Shown in pieces: positions 52,668 to 62,326 of a DNA stretch of 64,000 bases. A program made the position numbers and the translations under genes. Every line of letters begins with the position of its first letter. Position 1 is the stretch's first letter. Under the pieces are notes generated by a model, which was not told the DNA's origin, did not search any database, and saw nothing but the letters and a program-made list of their open reading frames with translations. This DNA is from Candidimonas nitroreducens (lineage in GTDB: Bacteria > Pseudomonadota > Gammaproteobacteria > Burkholderiales > Burkholderiaceae_B), in the NCBI RefSeq assembly GCF_002209565.1, contig NZ_NJIH01000015.1:1-64000 (forward strand). Reading direction: 5' to 3'.

Positions 52668-53039
52668 GGGCAGCAGCTTCCAGGAACTATGAAAAAATGC
52701 CCCCGCAAAAGGGGGCGATTGATTTTAGACTAGTCCACTGAAACACTGAAATTGGCTGGTGCCCGCCATGCCCTTTACCGCCTGTTCCAGTGCTTCGTTC
52801 CATTGCTGAATCCGAATGCGAAAGCGAGGCGCGGGCAGTTCGCATGAGTGCGGCAAGCGTAGCCAATAAAGTACCCGGTAGATTTAGGAATAGAACCGGT
52901 GGGCCTTGCGGGTGTCCACGTGGCGGCGCCCGCTGGCGCTATGCCGGATCGGGTGCGCGTATGCGGGAGGCGCGCGGGTGGCATGGCGCTTTTGCGTAAA
53001 ATACCGGCGCCGGCATTTCCCGGCCAGAATGAGGGCTGC
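52668..53039. other. Divergent region between thrB and dusA, 372 bases
   Basis: Holds the thrB-side terminator-like hairpin (52692-52716). A 38-codon minus-strand frame (52803 to 52687) ends inside that hairpin; it has only three Thr and three Ile codons and is not a convincing threonine leader peptide. The dusA-proximal 150 bases are GC-rich with GAGGG before the dusA ATG. No tRNA or promoter box stands out. Confidence 0.55.
52692..52716 (-). terminator. Rho-independent terminator/possible attenuator in front of thrB
   Basis: On the minus strand GCCCCC-TTTTGC-GGGGGC is followed by A and six T residues: a complete intrinsic terminator. It points towards thrB and ends 25 bases before the ATG. 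Either it ends an unseen upstream minus-strand transcript, or it attenuates thrB itself; no antiterminator was worked out. Confidence 0.75.
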
Positions 53040-54083
53040 ATGCAGCATCAGGCAATACCAACGCAGGGCGGGGCGCAGGCCCCGGCTTCCTCCGCCGCCA
53101 GGCCGGCGGCGGCCGCATCGTGGCGCCTGTGCGTCGCGCCCATGATCGACGTCACCGACCGCCATTGCCGCTACTTTCACCGCTTGCTGGCGCCGGGCGC
53201 GCGCCTGTACACCGAGATGATCACCACCGGCGCGCTGCTGCACGGCGACGTGGCGCGCCATCTCGATTTCGACCCCGCCGAGCAGCCGGTCGCCCTGCAA
53301 CTGGGCGGCAGCGAGCCCGAACTGCTGGCCCATTGCGCGCGCCTGGGCGAGCAATGGGGCTATGACGAGATCAACCTGAATTGCGGCTGCCCCTCGGAAC
53401 GCGTACAGCGCGGCGCCTTCGGCGCCTGCCTGATGGCCGAGCCGCGGCTGGTCGCCGATTGCGTCAAGGCCATGCAGGACTCGGTCTCGGTGCCGGTCAC
53501 GGTCAAGCACAGGCTCGGCCTGGACTACGACGAATCCTATGGCTTCGTGCGCGATTTCGTCGGAACCTTGTACACGGCGGGCTGCCGCGTGTTCATCGCG
53601 CATGCGCGCAATGCGGTACTCAAGGGCCTGTCGCCCAAGGACAACCGCGAGAAACCGCCGCTGCGCTACGCCGACGCCCTGCAGCTGAAGCGCGATTTTC
53701 CCGATTGCCGCATTGTGCTCAATGGCGGCATCACCGAAGCGCCGCAGGCGCAGGCCTTGCTGCGCGATTTCGATGGCGTGATGCTGGGGCGCGCCGCCTG
53801 GCACGATCCGGCCGTGCTGACGTCGCTGACGCGCCTGATCGACCCTGCGGCGCCGCTACCCGAGCCCGGCCAGGTGGTGCATGCGTTCAGTGCCTACGCG
53901 GCGCGCGAAGTGGCCAGGGGCGTGCCGCTGCGCATCGTGGTGCGTCCCTTGCTGGGCTGGGTCAACGGCCGCAGCGGTGCGCGCCACTGGCGCCGAACCT
54001 TGTCGGATCCGCGCCTGCTGGACGGCAATGACGCGCAGCTGATCGAACGAGCCTGGTCGGAGCTGCTGCTGCACAGCGCTTAA
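53040..54083 (+). CDS. dusA: tRNA-dihydrouridine(20/20a) synthase
   Basis: 347 residues from ATG at 53040 (MQHQAIPTQGG), with GAGG 8 bases before; an upstream in-frame ATG at 52983 is less likely. FMN enzyme that reduces uridines in the tRNA D-loop. Motifs: CVAPMIDVTDRHCRYFHRLL, VALQLGGSEPELLA, the catalytic Cys in NLNCGCPSERVQ, VTVKHRLGLD and LNGGITE. The DusA type is indicated by TDRHCR and the Lys/His residues around VKHRLGLD. Confidence 0.95.
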   Translation: MQHQAIPTQGGAQAPASSAARPAAAASWRLCVAPMIDVTDRHCRYFHRLLAPGARLYTEMITTGALLHGDVARHLDFDPAEQPVALQLGGSEPELLAHCARLGEQWGYDEINLNCGCPSERVQRGAFGACLMAEPRLVADCVKAMQDSVSVPVTVKHRLGLDYDESYGFVRDFVGTLYTAGCRVFIAHARNAVLKGLSPKDNREKPPLRYADALQLKRDFPDCRIVLNGGITEAPQAQALLRDFDGVMLGRAAWHDPAVLTSLTRLIDPAAPLPEPGQVVHAFSAYAAREVARGVPLRIVVRPLLGWVNGRSGARHWRRTLSDPRLLDGNDAQLIERAWSELLLHSA

Positions 54084-54266
54084 TGTGAAAGAAGCCTCTT
54101 TCATCCTGGGGGGGTGGCCGCAACTACCATCCTCCGTTAGGGCGCTGCGGCCCGTGTGCCGCGCTGCATCGGCCGTTTGCCTGGTCGCCGGCATGGCGCC
54201 GAACACAATAAAGCACGACACAGCCCGCCGGGCTAAGTCGTGCCTAGGTTTGCTGTGCTGGACGGT

Positions 54267-54725
54267 TCAGGCCTGCGCGGACTCGGAATCGCCGGGCCAG
54301 TCGCGGATGTAGGCCTTGAGCATATTGTTCTCGAACTGCTGGGCCGCGACGATGGCCTGCGCCATGTCGTAGAAGGAAATGACGCCCAGCAGCATGGGGC
54401 CGTCCATGACGGGAATGTAGCGCGCGTGCTTTTCGAGCATGAGGCGCTGCACCTCGTCGGCGTCGGTATTGGGCGAGACGCTGAGCGGCGCGTCGTCCAT
54501 GATGCTGCGTATGGTGTTCGAGCCCGTGTTGCCGCCATGGGCGTGCAAGTGGCGGATGATTTCCCGGAATGTAAGCATGCCCACCAGCTCGCCGTGTTCC
54601 ATGATGACCAGCGAGCCGATGTCTTGCTCGCTCATGGTTTCCAGGGCCTGGATGATGGGTATGTCGGGCGTGGCGGTATAAAGCGCGTTGCCCTTGACGC
54701 GCAGAATTTCACTGACTTTCAACAT
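54267..54725 (-). CDS. CBS-domain pair protein
   Basis: 152 residues from ATG at 54725, after a strong site (GGGAGG on the minus strand). Two CBS domains fill the protein: VSEILRVKGNALYTATPDIPIIQALETMSEQDIGSLVI and IRSIMDDAPLSVSPNTDADEVQRLMLEKHARYIPVMD. Stand-alone CBS proteins bind adenosine nucleotides and act as energy or redox sensors; the partner is unknown. Preceding 170 bases to yihY hold nothing recognised. Confidence 0.9.
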   Translation of the reverse strand: MLKVSEILRVKGNALYTATPDIPIIQALETMSEQDIGSLVIMEHGELVGMLTFREIIRHLHAHGGNTGSNTIRSIMDDAPLSVSPNTDADEVQRLMLEKHARYIPVMDGPMLLGVISFYDMAQAIVAAQQFENNMLKAYIRDWPGDSESAQA

Positions 54726-54895
54726 GGTTGCCTCCCGCATGGCGATTGCCGTATTCCTATTTTGCATCATAACGGCGCTTTCCGGTAGCGGCGCCGCACT
54801 ATAGCGTAACCACCCGCAACTTAGCCTGCCGGCGCGCCCGGAGGCCCGGCATCGCCAAACCCCTTGTGGGCGCTCTGACAGAGCCCGCCGTGGGA

Positions 54896-56341
54896 TCAGG
54901 CTGCGCCCTGGGCGTCCGGTTCGCTGGCGCCGGCCCCCAGGATGTCTTCCAGCGGCAGGTCGCGATCCAGGGGCGGGGCGAAGGTGTCCGCAAGGGCCTG
55001 CTGCAGCCGGGGATGCAGCTCCAGGCCGCTGTGTCTACGGTCTATCAGCAGCGCGTCGACCACCGAGCCCAGCTGCGCCTGCCTGGGATCGCAGGCCAGC
55101 ATCCAGCGGCCGCTTTTGTCGCGGGTTTGCGCCACGTAGCCCAGCTGCGTCAGCGCATCCAGCACCGGCAGCAGCTCTTCTTGCGTGACGTGCAGATGGT
55201 TGCTGAGGAACTGCATGCTGCGCCCGGGCTCGGGGCCGTTGCGGGCGGCGTGCAGCTGGGCCAGCACTCCCATTGCGTTCATGAAGGCCGCGCCGGGGGC
55301 GGGGTGCTCTGCCCAGCGCCGCAGGCGCAGCAGCGGCAGGGTGGCGGCGACGGCGGCGCCGAACAGCACCGCCAGCCACGACATGTAGATCCACAGCAGG
55401 AAAATCGGCACGGTGGCGAAGGCGCCGTAGATCACCGTGTAGGACGGGAAGCGGGTCAGGTAATAGGCGAAGCCGGCCTTCATGATCTCGAGCACGATGG
55501 CCGTGCCGAAGCCGCCGGCCATGGCGTCCTTCCAGCGCACCTCGCGGTTGGGAACCATGCTGAACAGCACCGTGAAGCCCAGGCCGGTGGCCGCCACCGG
55601 CACGAAGGACAGCGCCAGGCCGATGACCGCCGGAACTTCGGCCACGCGGCCGAGCGACTCGCGCGCCAGGAACGACGTGGCCCAGAGGCTCGCGCCCACC
55701 AGCACCGGCCCCAGCGAAATAATGGCCCAGTACATCAGTATGCGCTGCCCCAGCGGGCGCTGGTTCCTGACATTCCAGATATTGTTCAGCGCCCGGTCTA
55801 TGGTCATGATCAGCGAGATCGAGGTCACGATCAGGAACACGCCGCCGATCGCCGTCAGGCGCGAGGCCTGGGCGGCGAACATGTTCAGGTATTTCATGAC
55901 CGTGTCCGACACCGTGGCGGGCATCAGGTTGTTGGCCAGGAAGTCTTCCAGGGCCTGGCGGAAGTCGGAAAACAATGGAAACGCGGTGAACAGCGACAGC
56001 ACCACCGCCAGCATCGGCACGATCGCCAGCACCGTCGTGAAGGTCAGGCTGGAGGCGGTCTGGGTAAGGTTCTGGTCGGCGGCGCGGCGCGCCGCGTAGC
56101 GCAGCACCTTGACGGCCCGCTGGCTCCAGGGCAGGTCGCGCAGGCCGGGCGGGGGGTGCTCGTCGTGGGCGGGAATCCAGGGCGCGGCGCTGTCTGCAGC
56201 CCTGTTGCCGGGCACGGCCGCGCCCGGCATATCGGTGCCGGGGGACGGGCCGGCGCCAGCGCCGTGCGGCGCCGCGCCGGAGCCGTCCGCAGCCGGGGGA
56301 AGGGCCTCGGTACGGGTTTGCGGTGTCGGGGCATTCGTCAT
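54896..56341 (-). CDS. YihY/virulence-factor BrkB-family inner-membrane protein
   Basis: 481 residues; CAGGAGA precedes the start. A Pro/Ala-rich cytoplasmic N-terminus (about 1-70), then six membrane helices with the family marks LTQTASSLTFTTVLAIVPMLAVVLSLF and IYGAFATVPIFLLWIYMSWLAVLFGA, and a winged-helix-like C-terminal domain (FLSNHLHVTQEELLPVLDALTQLGYV). Often mis-annotated as ribonuclease BN, which it is not; function unknown. It reads towards the CBS gene. Confidence 0.9.
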   Translation of the reverse strand: MTNAPTPQTRTEALPPAADGSGAAPHGAGAGPSPGTDMPGAAVPGNRAADSAAPWIPAHDEHPPPGLRDLPWSQRAVKVLRYAARRAADQNLTQTASSLTFTTVLAIVPMLAVVLSLFTAFPLFSDFRQALEDFLANNLMPATVSDTVMKYLNMFAAQASRLTAIGGVFLIVTSISLIMTIDRALNNIWNVRNQRPLGQRILMYWAIISLGPVLVGASLWATSFLARESLGRVAEVPAVIGLALSFVPVAATGLGFTVLFSMVPNREVRWKDAMAGGFGTAIVLEIMKAGFAYYLTRFPSYTVIYGAFATVPIFLLWIYMSWLAVLFGAAVAATLPLLRLRRWAEHPAPGAAFMNAMGVLAQLHAARNGPEPGRSMQFLSNHLHVTQEELLPVLDALTQLGYVAQTRDKSGRWMLACDPRQAQLGSVVDALLIDRRHSGLELHPRLQQALADTFAPPLDRDLPLEDILGAGASEPDAQGAA

Positions 56342-56489
56342 GTGCCGGTCTCCTGGTTGCCGCCGCCATGCGGCCGATCATGGCGGCGGCGCAGGTGCGC
56401 CGCCAGCGTTGCGAGGCGTCGCGGCCCGGGCTCGGGCGCGCCGCGCATGCGGCCGGATTCCGTATCCGCATTCGAGGGATAATACCAGT

Positions 56490-56894
56490 ATGAATCCTCA
56501 ATCAAGTTCCAAATTGTGGCTGGGCGCGGTGCTCAGCCTGGTCGCCCTGATCGTCCTGTGCCTGGCGTGGGAATTGCGCGTGGCGCCGCTGCGTCCGGGC
56601 GGTTCGCTGCTGGTGCTGAAGGTGCTGCCGCTGCTGCTGCCGCTGCGCGGCGTGCTCAAGGGGCGCATCTACACCATGCAATGGGCCAGCATGCTGATCC
56701 TGCTGTATCTGATGGAAGGCGCGGTGCGCGCCTATTCCGACCCGGCTCCGCTGTCGGCCGAAATGGCCTGGATCGAAGTCGTGCTGTCGGCAATCTTCTA
56801 TTTATGCGCCATTTTCTATGTGCGTCCCGCCAAGCGCGCCGCGAAACAGGCGGCCAAGGCGCGCGGCGCCGCACAGGGTGGGCATGCGCCATGA
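56490..56894 (+). CDS. DUF2069 membrane protein
   Basis: 134 residues from ATG at 56490. Four membrane helices (KLWLGAVLSLVALIVLCLAWE, SLLVLKVLPLLLPLRGVLKG, QWASMLILLYLMEGAVRAY, EVVLSAIFYLCAIFYVRPA) with the family-typical RVAPLRPGGS and KGRxYTxQW elements. Divergent from yihY by 148 bases, which should contain both promoters. The stop overlaps the selO start (ATGA). Confidence 0.88.
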   Translation: MNPQSSSKLWLGAVLSLVALIVLCLAWELRVAPLRPGGSLLVLKVLPLLLPLRGVLKGRIYTMQWASMLILLYLMEGAVRAYSDPAPLSAEMAWIEVVLSAIFYLCAIFYVRPAKRAAKQAAKARGAAQGGHAP

Positions 56895-58396
56895 CACTAC
56901 AAGACACATTACCGGGCATATCAGCGGGCTGCGATTCCATAGACCGGCTGCCGGTCGAAAATTCCTACGCCGACCTGCCGCCCGCCTTCTACACGCGGCT
57001 CGCGCCGCAGCCGCTGACGCAGCCCCGGCTGCTGCACGCCAATACCGAAGTGGCCGCGCTGCTGGGCCTGGCGCCCGAGGCGCTGCGGCGCCCCGAATTC
57101 CTGGAAGTGTGCTCGGGCCAGCGTGCCCTGGCTGGCGGCAAGCCCCTGGCCGCCGTGTACAGCGGCCACCAGTTCGGCGTGTGGGCGGGCCAGCTTGGCG
57201 ATGGCCGCGCCCATTTGCTGGGCGAGGTGCGTACCGCTCACGGGCCCATGGAACTGCAGCTCAAGGGTTCCGGGCGTACGCCGTATTCCCGCATGGGCGA
57301 CGGCCGCGCGGTACTGCGCTCGTCGGTGCGCGAATACCTGGCGGGCGAAGCCATGGCGGGGCTGGGCATACCCAGCACGCGGGCGCTGGCGCTGGTGGTG
57401 TCCGACGACCCGGTGTATCGCGAGACCGTGGAAACCGCCGCCATCATCGCCCGGGTGGCGCCCAGCTTCGTGCGTTTCGGCTCGTTCGAGCACTGGCACG
57501 ACTCGCCGCAGAACCTGCGGGTGCTGCTGGACTACGTCATTGCCCGTTTCTATCCCGAATGCCTGGACGCGGGCGGCGAGGGCGGCCCGCACGCCCCGGC
57601 GCTGCGCATGCTGGGCACCGTGGTGCGCCGCACCGCTGAGCTGGTCGCCGCGTGGCAGACCGTGGGCTTCTGCCACGGGGTCATGAACACCGACAATATG
57701 TCGATCCTGGGCCTGACCCTGGACTACGGCCCCTACGGCTTCATGGACGTGTTCCAGGTGCGCCACGTCTGCAATCATTCCGATTCCCAGGGGCGCTATG
57801 CCTGGAACGCCCAGCCGGCGGTGGCGCACTGGAACCTGTACCGCCTGGCCAACAGCCTGGTGAGCCTGGGTATCGAGCCCGATGCGCTCAAGCAGGAACT
57901 GCAGCAATTCGAAGATGCCTTCCTGCATGCCTATCGCCAGCGCATGCTCGACAAATTCGGCCTGCGCCAGTGGCAGGACGACGATGCCGGGCTCGTCGAC
58001 GGCTGGTGGCGGCTGCTGCACGAAAACCGCGCCGATTTCACCCTGAGCTTCCGCAGGCTGGCCGGCGCGCAGCGCGACGCCACGCCGTTCCTGGACTTAT
58101 TCATCGACCGCGAGGCCGCCCAGGCGTGGCTGACGCGCTATCTGGCGCGCGCCGAGGCCGAAGGCAGCGACGCAAGCGCGCGCGAGGCAGCCATGAACCG
58201 CGTCAACCCCCTGTACATATTGCGCAACCACTTGGCCGAGCAGGCCATACGCGCCGCCAAGCAGGGCGACGCCGGCGAAATCGAAACCCTGCTGATGCTG
58301 CTGCGCGACCCCTGCACGCCGCGCCCCGGCTACGAGCAATACGCCGCGCTGCCGCCCGACTGGGCCAGTGGGCTGGAACTGAGCTGTTCTTCCTGA
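56891..58396 (+). CDS. selO: SelO/YdiU protein adenylyltransferase
   Basis: 501 residues; ATG overlaps the DUF2069 stop. A pseudokinase-fold enzyme that moves AMP from ATP to proteins with an inverted ATP pose. Motifs: YSGHQFGVWAGQLGDGRAHLLGE, ELQLKGSGRTPYSRMGDGRAVLRSSVREYL, FCHGVMNTDNMSILGLTLDYGPYGFMD for catalysis and metal binding, and the C-terminal CSS, where Cys replaces the selenocysteine of animal SelO. Full length. The next 285 bases have no recognised gene. Confidence 0.95.
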   Translation: MTLQDTLPGISAGCDSIDRLPVENSYADLPPAFYTRLAPQPLTQPRLLHANTEVAALLGLAPEALRRPEFLEVCSGQRALAGGKPLAAVYSGHQFGVWAGQLGDGRAHLLGEVRTAHGPMELQLKGSGRTPYSRMGDGRAVLRSSVREYLAGEAMAGLGIPSTRALALVVSDDPVYRETVETAAIIARVAPSFVRFGSFEHWHDSPQNLRVLLDYVIARFYPECLDAGGEGGPHAPALRMLGTVVRRTAELVAAWQTVGFCHGVMNTDNMSILGLTLDYGPYGFMDVFQVRHVCNHSDSQGRYAWNAQPAVAHWNLYRLANSLVSLGIEPDALKQELQQFEDAFLHAYRQRMLDKFGLRQWQDDDAGLVDGWWRLLHENRADFTLSFRRLAGAQRDATPFLDLFIDREAAQAWLTRYLARAEAEGSDASAREAAMNRVNPLYILRNHLAEQAIRAAKQGDAGEIETLLMLLRDPCTPRPGYEQYAALPPDWASGLELSCSS

Positions 58397-58498
58397 GCGC
58401 GCGTCGGCGAGTTCCGCGGCAGCATGCGCCAGAAGCGAGCCGCCGCCTTGATGAAAATGGTGGGATCGGACGACACCCGTACCAACGCGGCTTGTCGA

Positions 58499-58517
58499 AA
58501 ATAAGCTGCGCTTATTT
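58499..58517. repeat. Small perfect hairpin after selO
   Basis: AAATAAGC (58499-58506) and GCTTATTT (58510-58517) flank TGC. It sits 100 bases past the selO stop, in the 285-base gap before aroC. It may mark the transcript end although no T-run lies beyond the stem. Confidence 0.6.
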
Positions 58518-58681
58518 CCAGCCTCGGGGGCAAGCTGCACGGTGGCACCTTTCATTGCTCGTGGCTGGCCCTGCTGCATAGGCCGGTGACTGGCAATGCG
58601 GTCGAGTAATGCCATAATGCGGCTTGCGGCGGCCTTGTTTTGCCGCCGCCCGTCCCATCCCATTCCACGATCCCGCGCACC

Positions 58682-59740
58682 ATGTCCGGCAATACCCTAG
58701 GCAAGATCTTCTGTGTCACCAATTTCGGCGAATCGCACGGCCCGGCCATCGGCGCAGTCGTCGACGGCTGCCCGCCGGGGCTGGAATTATCCGAGGCCGA
58801 CATCCAGGCCGAACTCGACCGGCGCCGCCCGGGCACCTCGCGCCACGTCACCCAGCGCCAGGAAACCGACCAGGTCGAGATCCTGTCGGGCGTCTACCAG
58901 GGGCGCAGCACCGGCACGCCCATTGCCATGCTGATTCGCAACGTCGATGCGCGCAGCAAGGACTACAGCAAGATCGCCGACACCTTCCGGCCCGGGCATG
59001 CCGACTACACCTATACCCAAAAATACGGCGATCGCGATCCGCGCGGCGGCGGCCGTTCCTCGGCGCGCCTGACCGCGCCCAGCGTGGCCGCCGGCGCGAT
59101 CGCCAAGAAATGGCTGGCGCGCGAACACGGCATGCGCATCCGCGGCTACATGAGCCAGCTCGGGCCCATCGCCGTACCGTTCGAGTCCTGGGACGAAGTG
59201 CCGCGCAATCCGTTCTACGCGCCTTGCGCGGCAGTCGTACCCGAGCTCGAGGCCTATATGGATCAGCTGCGCCGCGACGGCGATTCCATCGGCGCGCGCA
59301 TCGAGGTGGTGGCGGAAAACCCGCCGGCCGGCTGGGGCGAGCCCTTGTACGACCGGCTCGATGCCGACATCGCCCACGTGATGATGGGCCTGAACGCCGT
59401 CAAGGGTGTGTCGATCGGGGCGGGTTTCGGCTGCATCACGCAGCGCGGTTCAGAGCACGGCGACGAGCTGACGCCGCAGGGCTTCGTCGGCAACAACGCC
59501 GGCGGTGTGCTGGGCGGTATATCCACGGGCCAGCCGATTACGGTGTCGCTGGCGATCAAGCCGACTTCCAGCATCCGGATCGAGCGCCGTTCGGTCGACC
59601 GCGAAGGCAATCCGGTGCAAGTGCAGACGCTGGGGCGCCACGACCCCTGCGTGGGCATACGCGCTACGCCCATCGCCGAGGCTCTGCTGGCCATTGTGCT
59701 AATGGATCATGCGCTGCGCCATCGGGCGCAGTGCGGTTGA
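58682..59740 (+). CDS. aroC: Chorismate synthase
   Basis: 352 residues from ATG at 58682 ([20 protein letters not shown]); in-frame sequence from 58640 is excluded. Converts 5-enolpyruvylshikimate-3-phosphate to chorismate with reduced FMN. All three signatures are present: [26 protein letters not shown], and the C-terminal [17 protein letters not shown]. Length normal. A strong terminator is 220 bases downstream. Confidence 0.97.
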   Translation: MSGNTLGKIFCVTNFGESHGPAIGAVVDGCPPGLELSEADIQAELDRRRPGTSRHVTQRQETDQVEILSGVYQGRSTGTPIAMLIRNVDARSKDYSKIADTFRPGHADYTYTQKYGDRDPRGGGRSSARLTAPSVAAGAIAKKWLAREHGMRIRGYMSQLGPIAVPFESWDEVPRNPFYAPCAAVVPELEAYMDQLRRDGDSIGARIEVVAENPPAGWGEPLYDRLDADIAHVMMGLNAVKGVSIGAGFGCITQRGSEHGDELTPQGFVGNNAGGVLGGISTGQPITVSLAIKPTSSIRIERRSVDREGNPVQVQTLGRHDPCVGIRATPIAEALLAIVLMDHALRHRAQCG

Positions 59741-59960
59741 TGCGAGGGTCACTGAATTCCGAGTGACGGATCGTGTAGGCTTGCTACGTGTATTCGTCTC
59801 GAGAGCTTGGATTCTTGGGCTGTTGGGTTCTTGGGCTTGTCCGGCACGTCTCTCGTCGTGGAGCGGGGACTCGTCCCCGACTGGTCTCCGGGTGGATTCA
59901 AGCGAGGCCCGATTTACGTTAACACCTTCACGCTTGCGGAATACGGCTGGCTGTAAGTTT

Positions 59961-59991
59961 TAAAGCCGCCGGGGCTGCCCCGGCGGCTTTA
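59961..59991. terminator. Strong bidirectional-type terminator hairpin
   Basis: TAAAGCCGCCGGGG (59961-59974) pairs perfectly with CCCCGGCGGCTTTA (59978-59991) around CTG, with TTT before the stem on the minus-strand reading side and CTTTA at its end. Ends aroC-direction transcription before the leu promoter. Confidence 0.88.
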
Positions 59992-60026
59992 GAACCAAAC
60001 GGTCTCCCGAAATTCGCGCACAAACG

Positions 60027-60064
60027 CATAAGAGATATAAGACACATAAGACATGACATAAGAC
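60027..60064. repeat. Four-copy CATAAGAC-type direct repeat array upstream of leuC
   Basis: CATAAGAG at 60027, TATAAGAC at 60036, CATAAGAC at 60045 and CATAAGAC at 60057: starts 9, 9 and 12 bases apart. It lies 50-90 bases upstream of the predicted -35 of leuC, the usual place for activator sites. Confidence 0.88.
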
Positions 60065-60116
60065 GCACACAAAAAACCACAAGATAGCACTATTTATACC
60101 AGTATATTATATAGAC

Positions 60117-60144
60117 TTGTACTAGGTTGTCGCGATGGCATAAT
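60117..60144 (+). promoter_or_regulatory. Predicted sigma-70 promoter of leuC
   Basis: TTGTAC (60117-60122), 16-base spacer, CATAAT (60139-60144). Each box has two mismatches to consensus in total spacing terms acceptable for sigma-70. Transcription would begin near 60150, inside the palindrome that follows. Confidence 0.5.
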
Positions 60145-60145
60145 A

Positions 60146-60169
60146 GTTCGTAAGTAAGTCGTTACGAAC
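60146..60169. promoter_or_regulatory. Candidate operator palindrome at the leuC transcription start
   Basis: GTTCGTAA (60146-60153) and TTACGAAC (60162-60169) are perfect inverted copies with an 8-base spacer. Overlapping the predicted start point, it suits a repressor of TetR, GntR or similar dimeric type. The regulator is not in the window. Confidence 0.55.
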
Positions 60170-60211
60170 ATTTCCCCCGTATTTCCATCACGTCTACGCT
60201 GCGAGCTAGCC

Positions 60212-61615
60212 ATGCCTCAAACACTTTACGACAAACTCTGGGACGCCCACGTGGTGCACCAAGAGCAAGACGGCACCTGTCTGCTGTACATCGATCGCCA
60301 CCTGGTGCATGAAGTCACCAGCCCGCAGGCCTTCGAAGGCCTGGCGCTGGCCGGGCGCAAACCCTGGCGCATCTCCGCCAACCTCGCCGTGGCCGACCAC
60401 AACGTGCCCACCACTGCGCGCGCCGAAGGCATCCAGGATCCCGTCTCGCGGCTGCAGGTCGACACACTCGACCAGAACTGCGACAAATACGGCATCACCG
60501 AATTCCGCATGAACGACCTGCGCCAGGGCATCGTGCACATCATCGGGCCCGAGCAGGGCGCCACCCTGCCGGGCATGACCGTGGTCTGCGGCGATTCCCA
60601 CACCAGCACGCACGGCGCGCTGGGCACCCTGGCCTTCGGCATCGGCACCTCCGAAGTCGAGCACGTGCTGGCCACCCAGACCCTGCTCATGAAGAAAAAC
60701 AAGAGCATGCTGATCCGCGTCGAGGGCGAACTGCCCGTGGGCTGCACCGCCAAAGACGTGGTGCTGCACATCATCGGCAAGATCGGCACGGCCGGCGGCA
60801 CCGGCCACGCCATCGAATTCGCCGGCAGCACCATCCGCGCCCTGTCGGTGGAAGGCCGCATGACGGTGTGCAATATGGCCATCGAGGCCGGCGCCCGTTC
60901 CGGCATGGTGGCGGTGGACGCCAAGACCATAGAATATTTCCGCGGCCGCCCCTACGCGCCCACCGGCGTGTTGTGGGATCAGGCCGTCAAGTACTGGAGC
61001 ACGCTGCATTCCGACGAGGGCGCCAAGTTCGACCGCGTGGTCGAGATCGACGCGCGCCAGATTGTGCCGCAGGTTACCTGGGGCACCTCGCCCGAAATGG
61101 TGCTGCCGGTGGACGCGCGCGTGCCCGATCCCGACAAGGAAAAAGACGACGTGCGCCGCAGCGGCATGGAACGCGCACTGCAGTACATGGGCCTGAAGCC
61201 CAACACGCCGCTGGTCGACATCCGCGTCGACAAAGTGTTCATCGGCTCCTGTACCAATGCGCGCATCGAAGACCTGCGCGCCGCGGCGCAGGTGGCGCGC
61301 GGCAAGCGTGTGGCGTCCAACGTCAAGGTGGCCATGGTGGTGCCGGGCTCGGGCCTGGTAAAGAAGCAGGCCGAGCAGGAAGGGCTGGACAAGATCTTCC
61401 TGGCCGCCGGCTTCGAGTGGCGCGAGCCGGGCTGCTCGATGTGCCTGGCCATGAACGCCGACCGCCTCGAACCGGGCGAGCGCTGCGCGTCCACCTCGAA
61501 CCGTAATTTCGAAGGGCGCCAGGGGCAGGGCGGGCGTACTCATCTGGTCAGCCCCGCCATGGCCGCGGCTGCGGCGCTGGCCGGCCATTTCGTCGACGTC
61601 AGGAATTTTCGCTAA
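60212..61615 (+). CDS. leuC: 3-Isopropylmalate dehydratase, large subunit
   Basis: 467 residues. With LeuD it isomerises 2-isopropylmalate to 3-isopropylmalate in leucine synthesis, using a 4Fe-4S cluster. Standard start [15 protein letters not shown]. Cluster ligands Cys347 ([12 protein letters not shown]), Cys408 and Cys411 ([10 protein letters not shown]) are in place, with [12 protein letters not shown] and [12 protein letters not shown] intact. First gene of leuC-leuD-leuB. Confidence 0.98.
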   Translation: MPQTLYDKLWDAHVVHQEQDGTCLLYIDRHLVHEVTSPQAFEGLALAGRKPWRISANLAVADHNVPTTARAEGIQDPVSRLQVDTLDQNCDKYGITEFRMNDLRQGIVHIIGPEQGATLPGMTVVCGDSHTSTHGALGTLAFGIGTSEVEHVLATQTLLMKKNKSMLIRVEGELPVGCTAKDVVLHIIGKIGTAGGTGHAIEFAGSTIRALSVEGRMTVCNMAIEAGARSGMVAVDAKTIEYFRGRPYAPTGVLWDQAVKYWSTLHSDEGAKFDRVVEIDARQIVPQVTWGTSPEMVLPVDARVPDPDKEKDDVRRSGMERALQYMGLKPNTPLVDIRVDKVFIGSCTNARIEDLRAAAQVARGKRVASNVKVAMVVPGSGLVKKQAEQEGLDKIFLAAGFEWREPGCSMCLAMNADRLEPGERCASTSNRNFEGRQGQGGRTHLVSPAMAAAAALAGHFVDVRNFR

Positions 61616-61666
61616 GTTCGCCGGGGGCCGTTCGGTCTAGAAGGCCCCGGGCCAGAGGAAACCATC

Positions 61667-62326
61667 ATGCAGGCATTTACCACACACAAGGGCATCGTCG
61701 CCCCGCTCGACCGCGAGAACGTCGATACCGACCTGATCATCCCCAAGCAGTTCCTGAAGTCCATCAAGCGTTCGGGCTTCGGCCCGAACCTGTTCGACGA
61801 ACTGCGCTATCTCGACCATGGCGAACCCGGCATGGACAATAGCAAGCGGCCGCTGAACCCCGACTTCATACTGAACCAGCCGCGCTACAAGGGTGCGTCC
61901 ATATTGCTGGCGCGCAAGAATTTCGGTTGCGGCTCCAGCCGCGAGCACGCGCCGTGGGCCCTGGATCAGTACGGCTTTCGCGCCATCATTGCGCCGTCGT
62001 ACGCCGACATCTTCTTCAACAACAGCTTCAAGAACGGCCTGCTGCCCATCATTCTGTCCGAGCTCGAGGTGGCGCGCCTGTTCGACGAGGTCAAGGCCTT
62101 CGTCGGCTACCAGCTGCGCATCGATCTCGAACGCCAGGTCGTCATCGCCCAGGACGGACGCGAGATCGGCTTCGATATCGAGCCGTTCCGCAAGCACTGC
62201 CTGGTCAATGGGCTGGACGACATCGGCCTGACGCTGCAGAAGGCCGACCAGATCCGCGCCTTCGAGGCCGCGCATCTGGCGCGCTACCCCTGGCTGGAAG
62301 CGCGGCCGCTGGCCGGCGGACGCTGA
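61667..62326 (+). CDS. leuD: 3-Isopropylmalate dehydratase, small subunit
   Basis: 219 residues, 51 bases after leuC with GAGGAAACC before the ATG. Swivelling domain with [15 protein letters not shown], the active-site loop [14 protein letters not shown], and [22 protein letters not shown]. Complete. 201 bases follow before leuB, containing a GC hairpin (GCGCGGGGGC-TCG-GCCCTCGCGC, 62354-62376) without T-run. Confidence 0.98.
   Translation: MQAFTTHKGIVAPLDRENVDTDLIIPKQFLKSIKRSGFGPNLFDELRYLDHGEPGMDNSKRPLNPDFILNQPRYKGASILLARKNFGCGSSREHAPWALDQYGFRAIIAPSYADIFFNNSFKNGLLPIILSELEVARLFDEVKAFVGYQLRIDLERQVVIAQDGREIGFDIEPFRKHCLVNGLDDIGLTLQKADQIRAFEAAHLARYPWLEARPLAGGR

Larger units (their letters stand above)
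59741..60211. promoter_or_regulatory. aroC-leuC intergenic region, 471 bases
   Basis: In order it holds a repeated TTCTTGGGCT (59812-59821 and 59828-59837), a short hairpin CGGGGAC-TC-GTCCCCG (59864-59879), the terminator at 59961-59991, an AT-rich tract with four CATAAGAC-like repeats (60027-60064), and a promoter with overlapping palindrome (60117-60169). A frame to 59963 looks incidental. Confidence 0.75.

Noticed and set aside
52687-52803. Threonine leader peptide before thrB
   Set aside because: Only three Thr and three Ile codons scattered over 38 residues, and the frame overlaps the hairpin itself.
59709-59963. 84-codon frame after aroC
   Set aside because: Begins inside aroC in another frame, covers small repeats and a hairpin, and resembles no protein.
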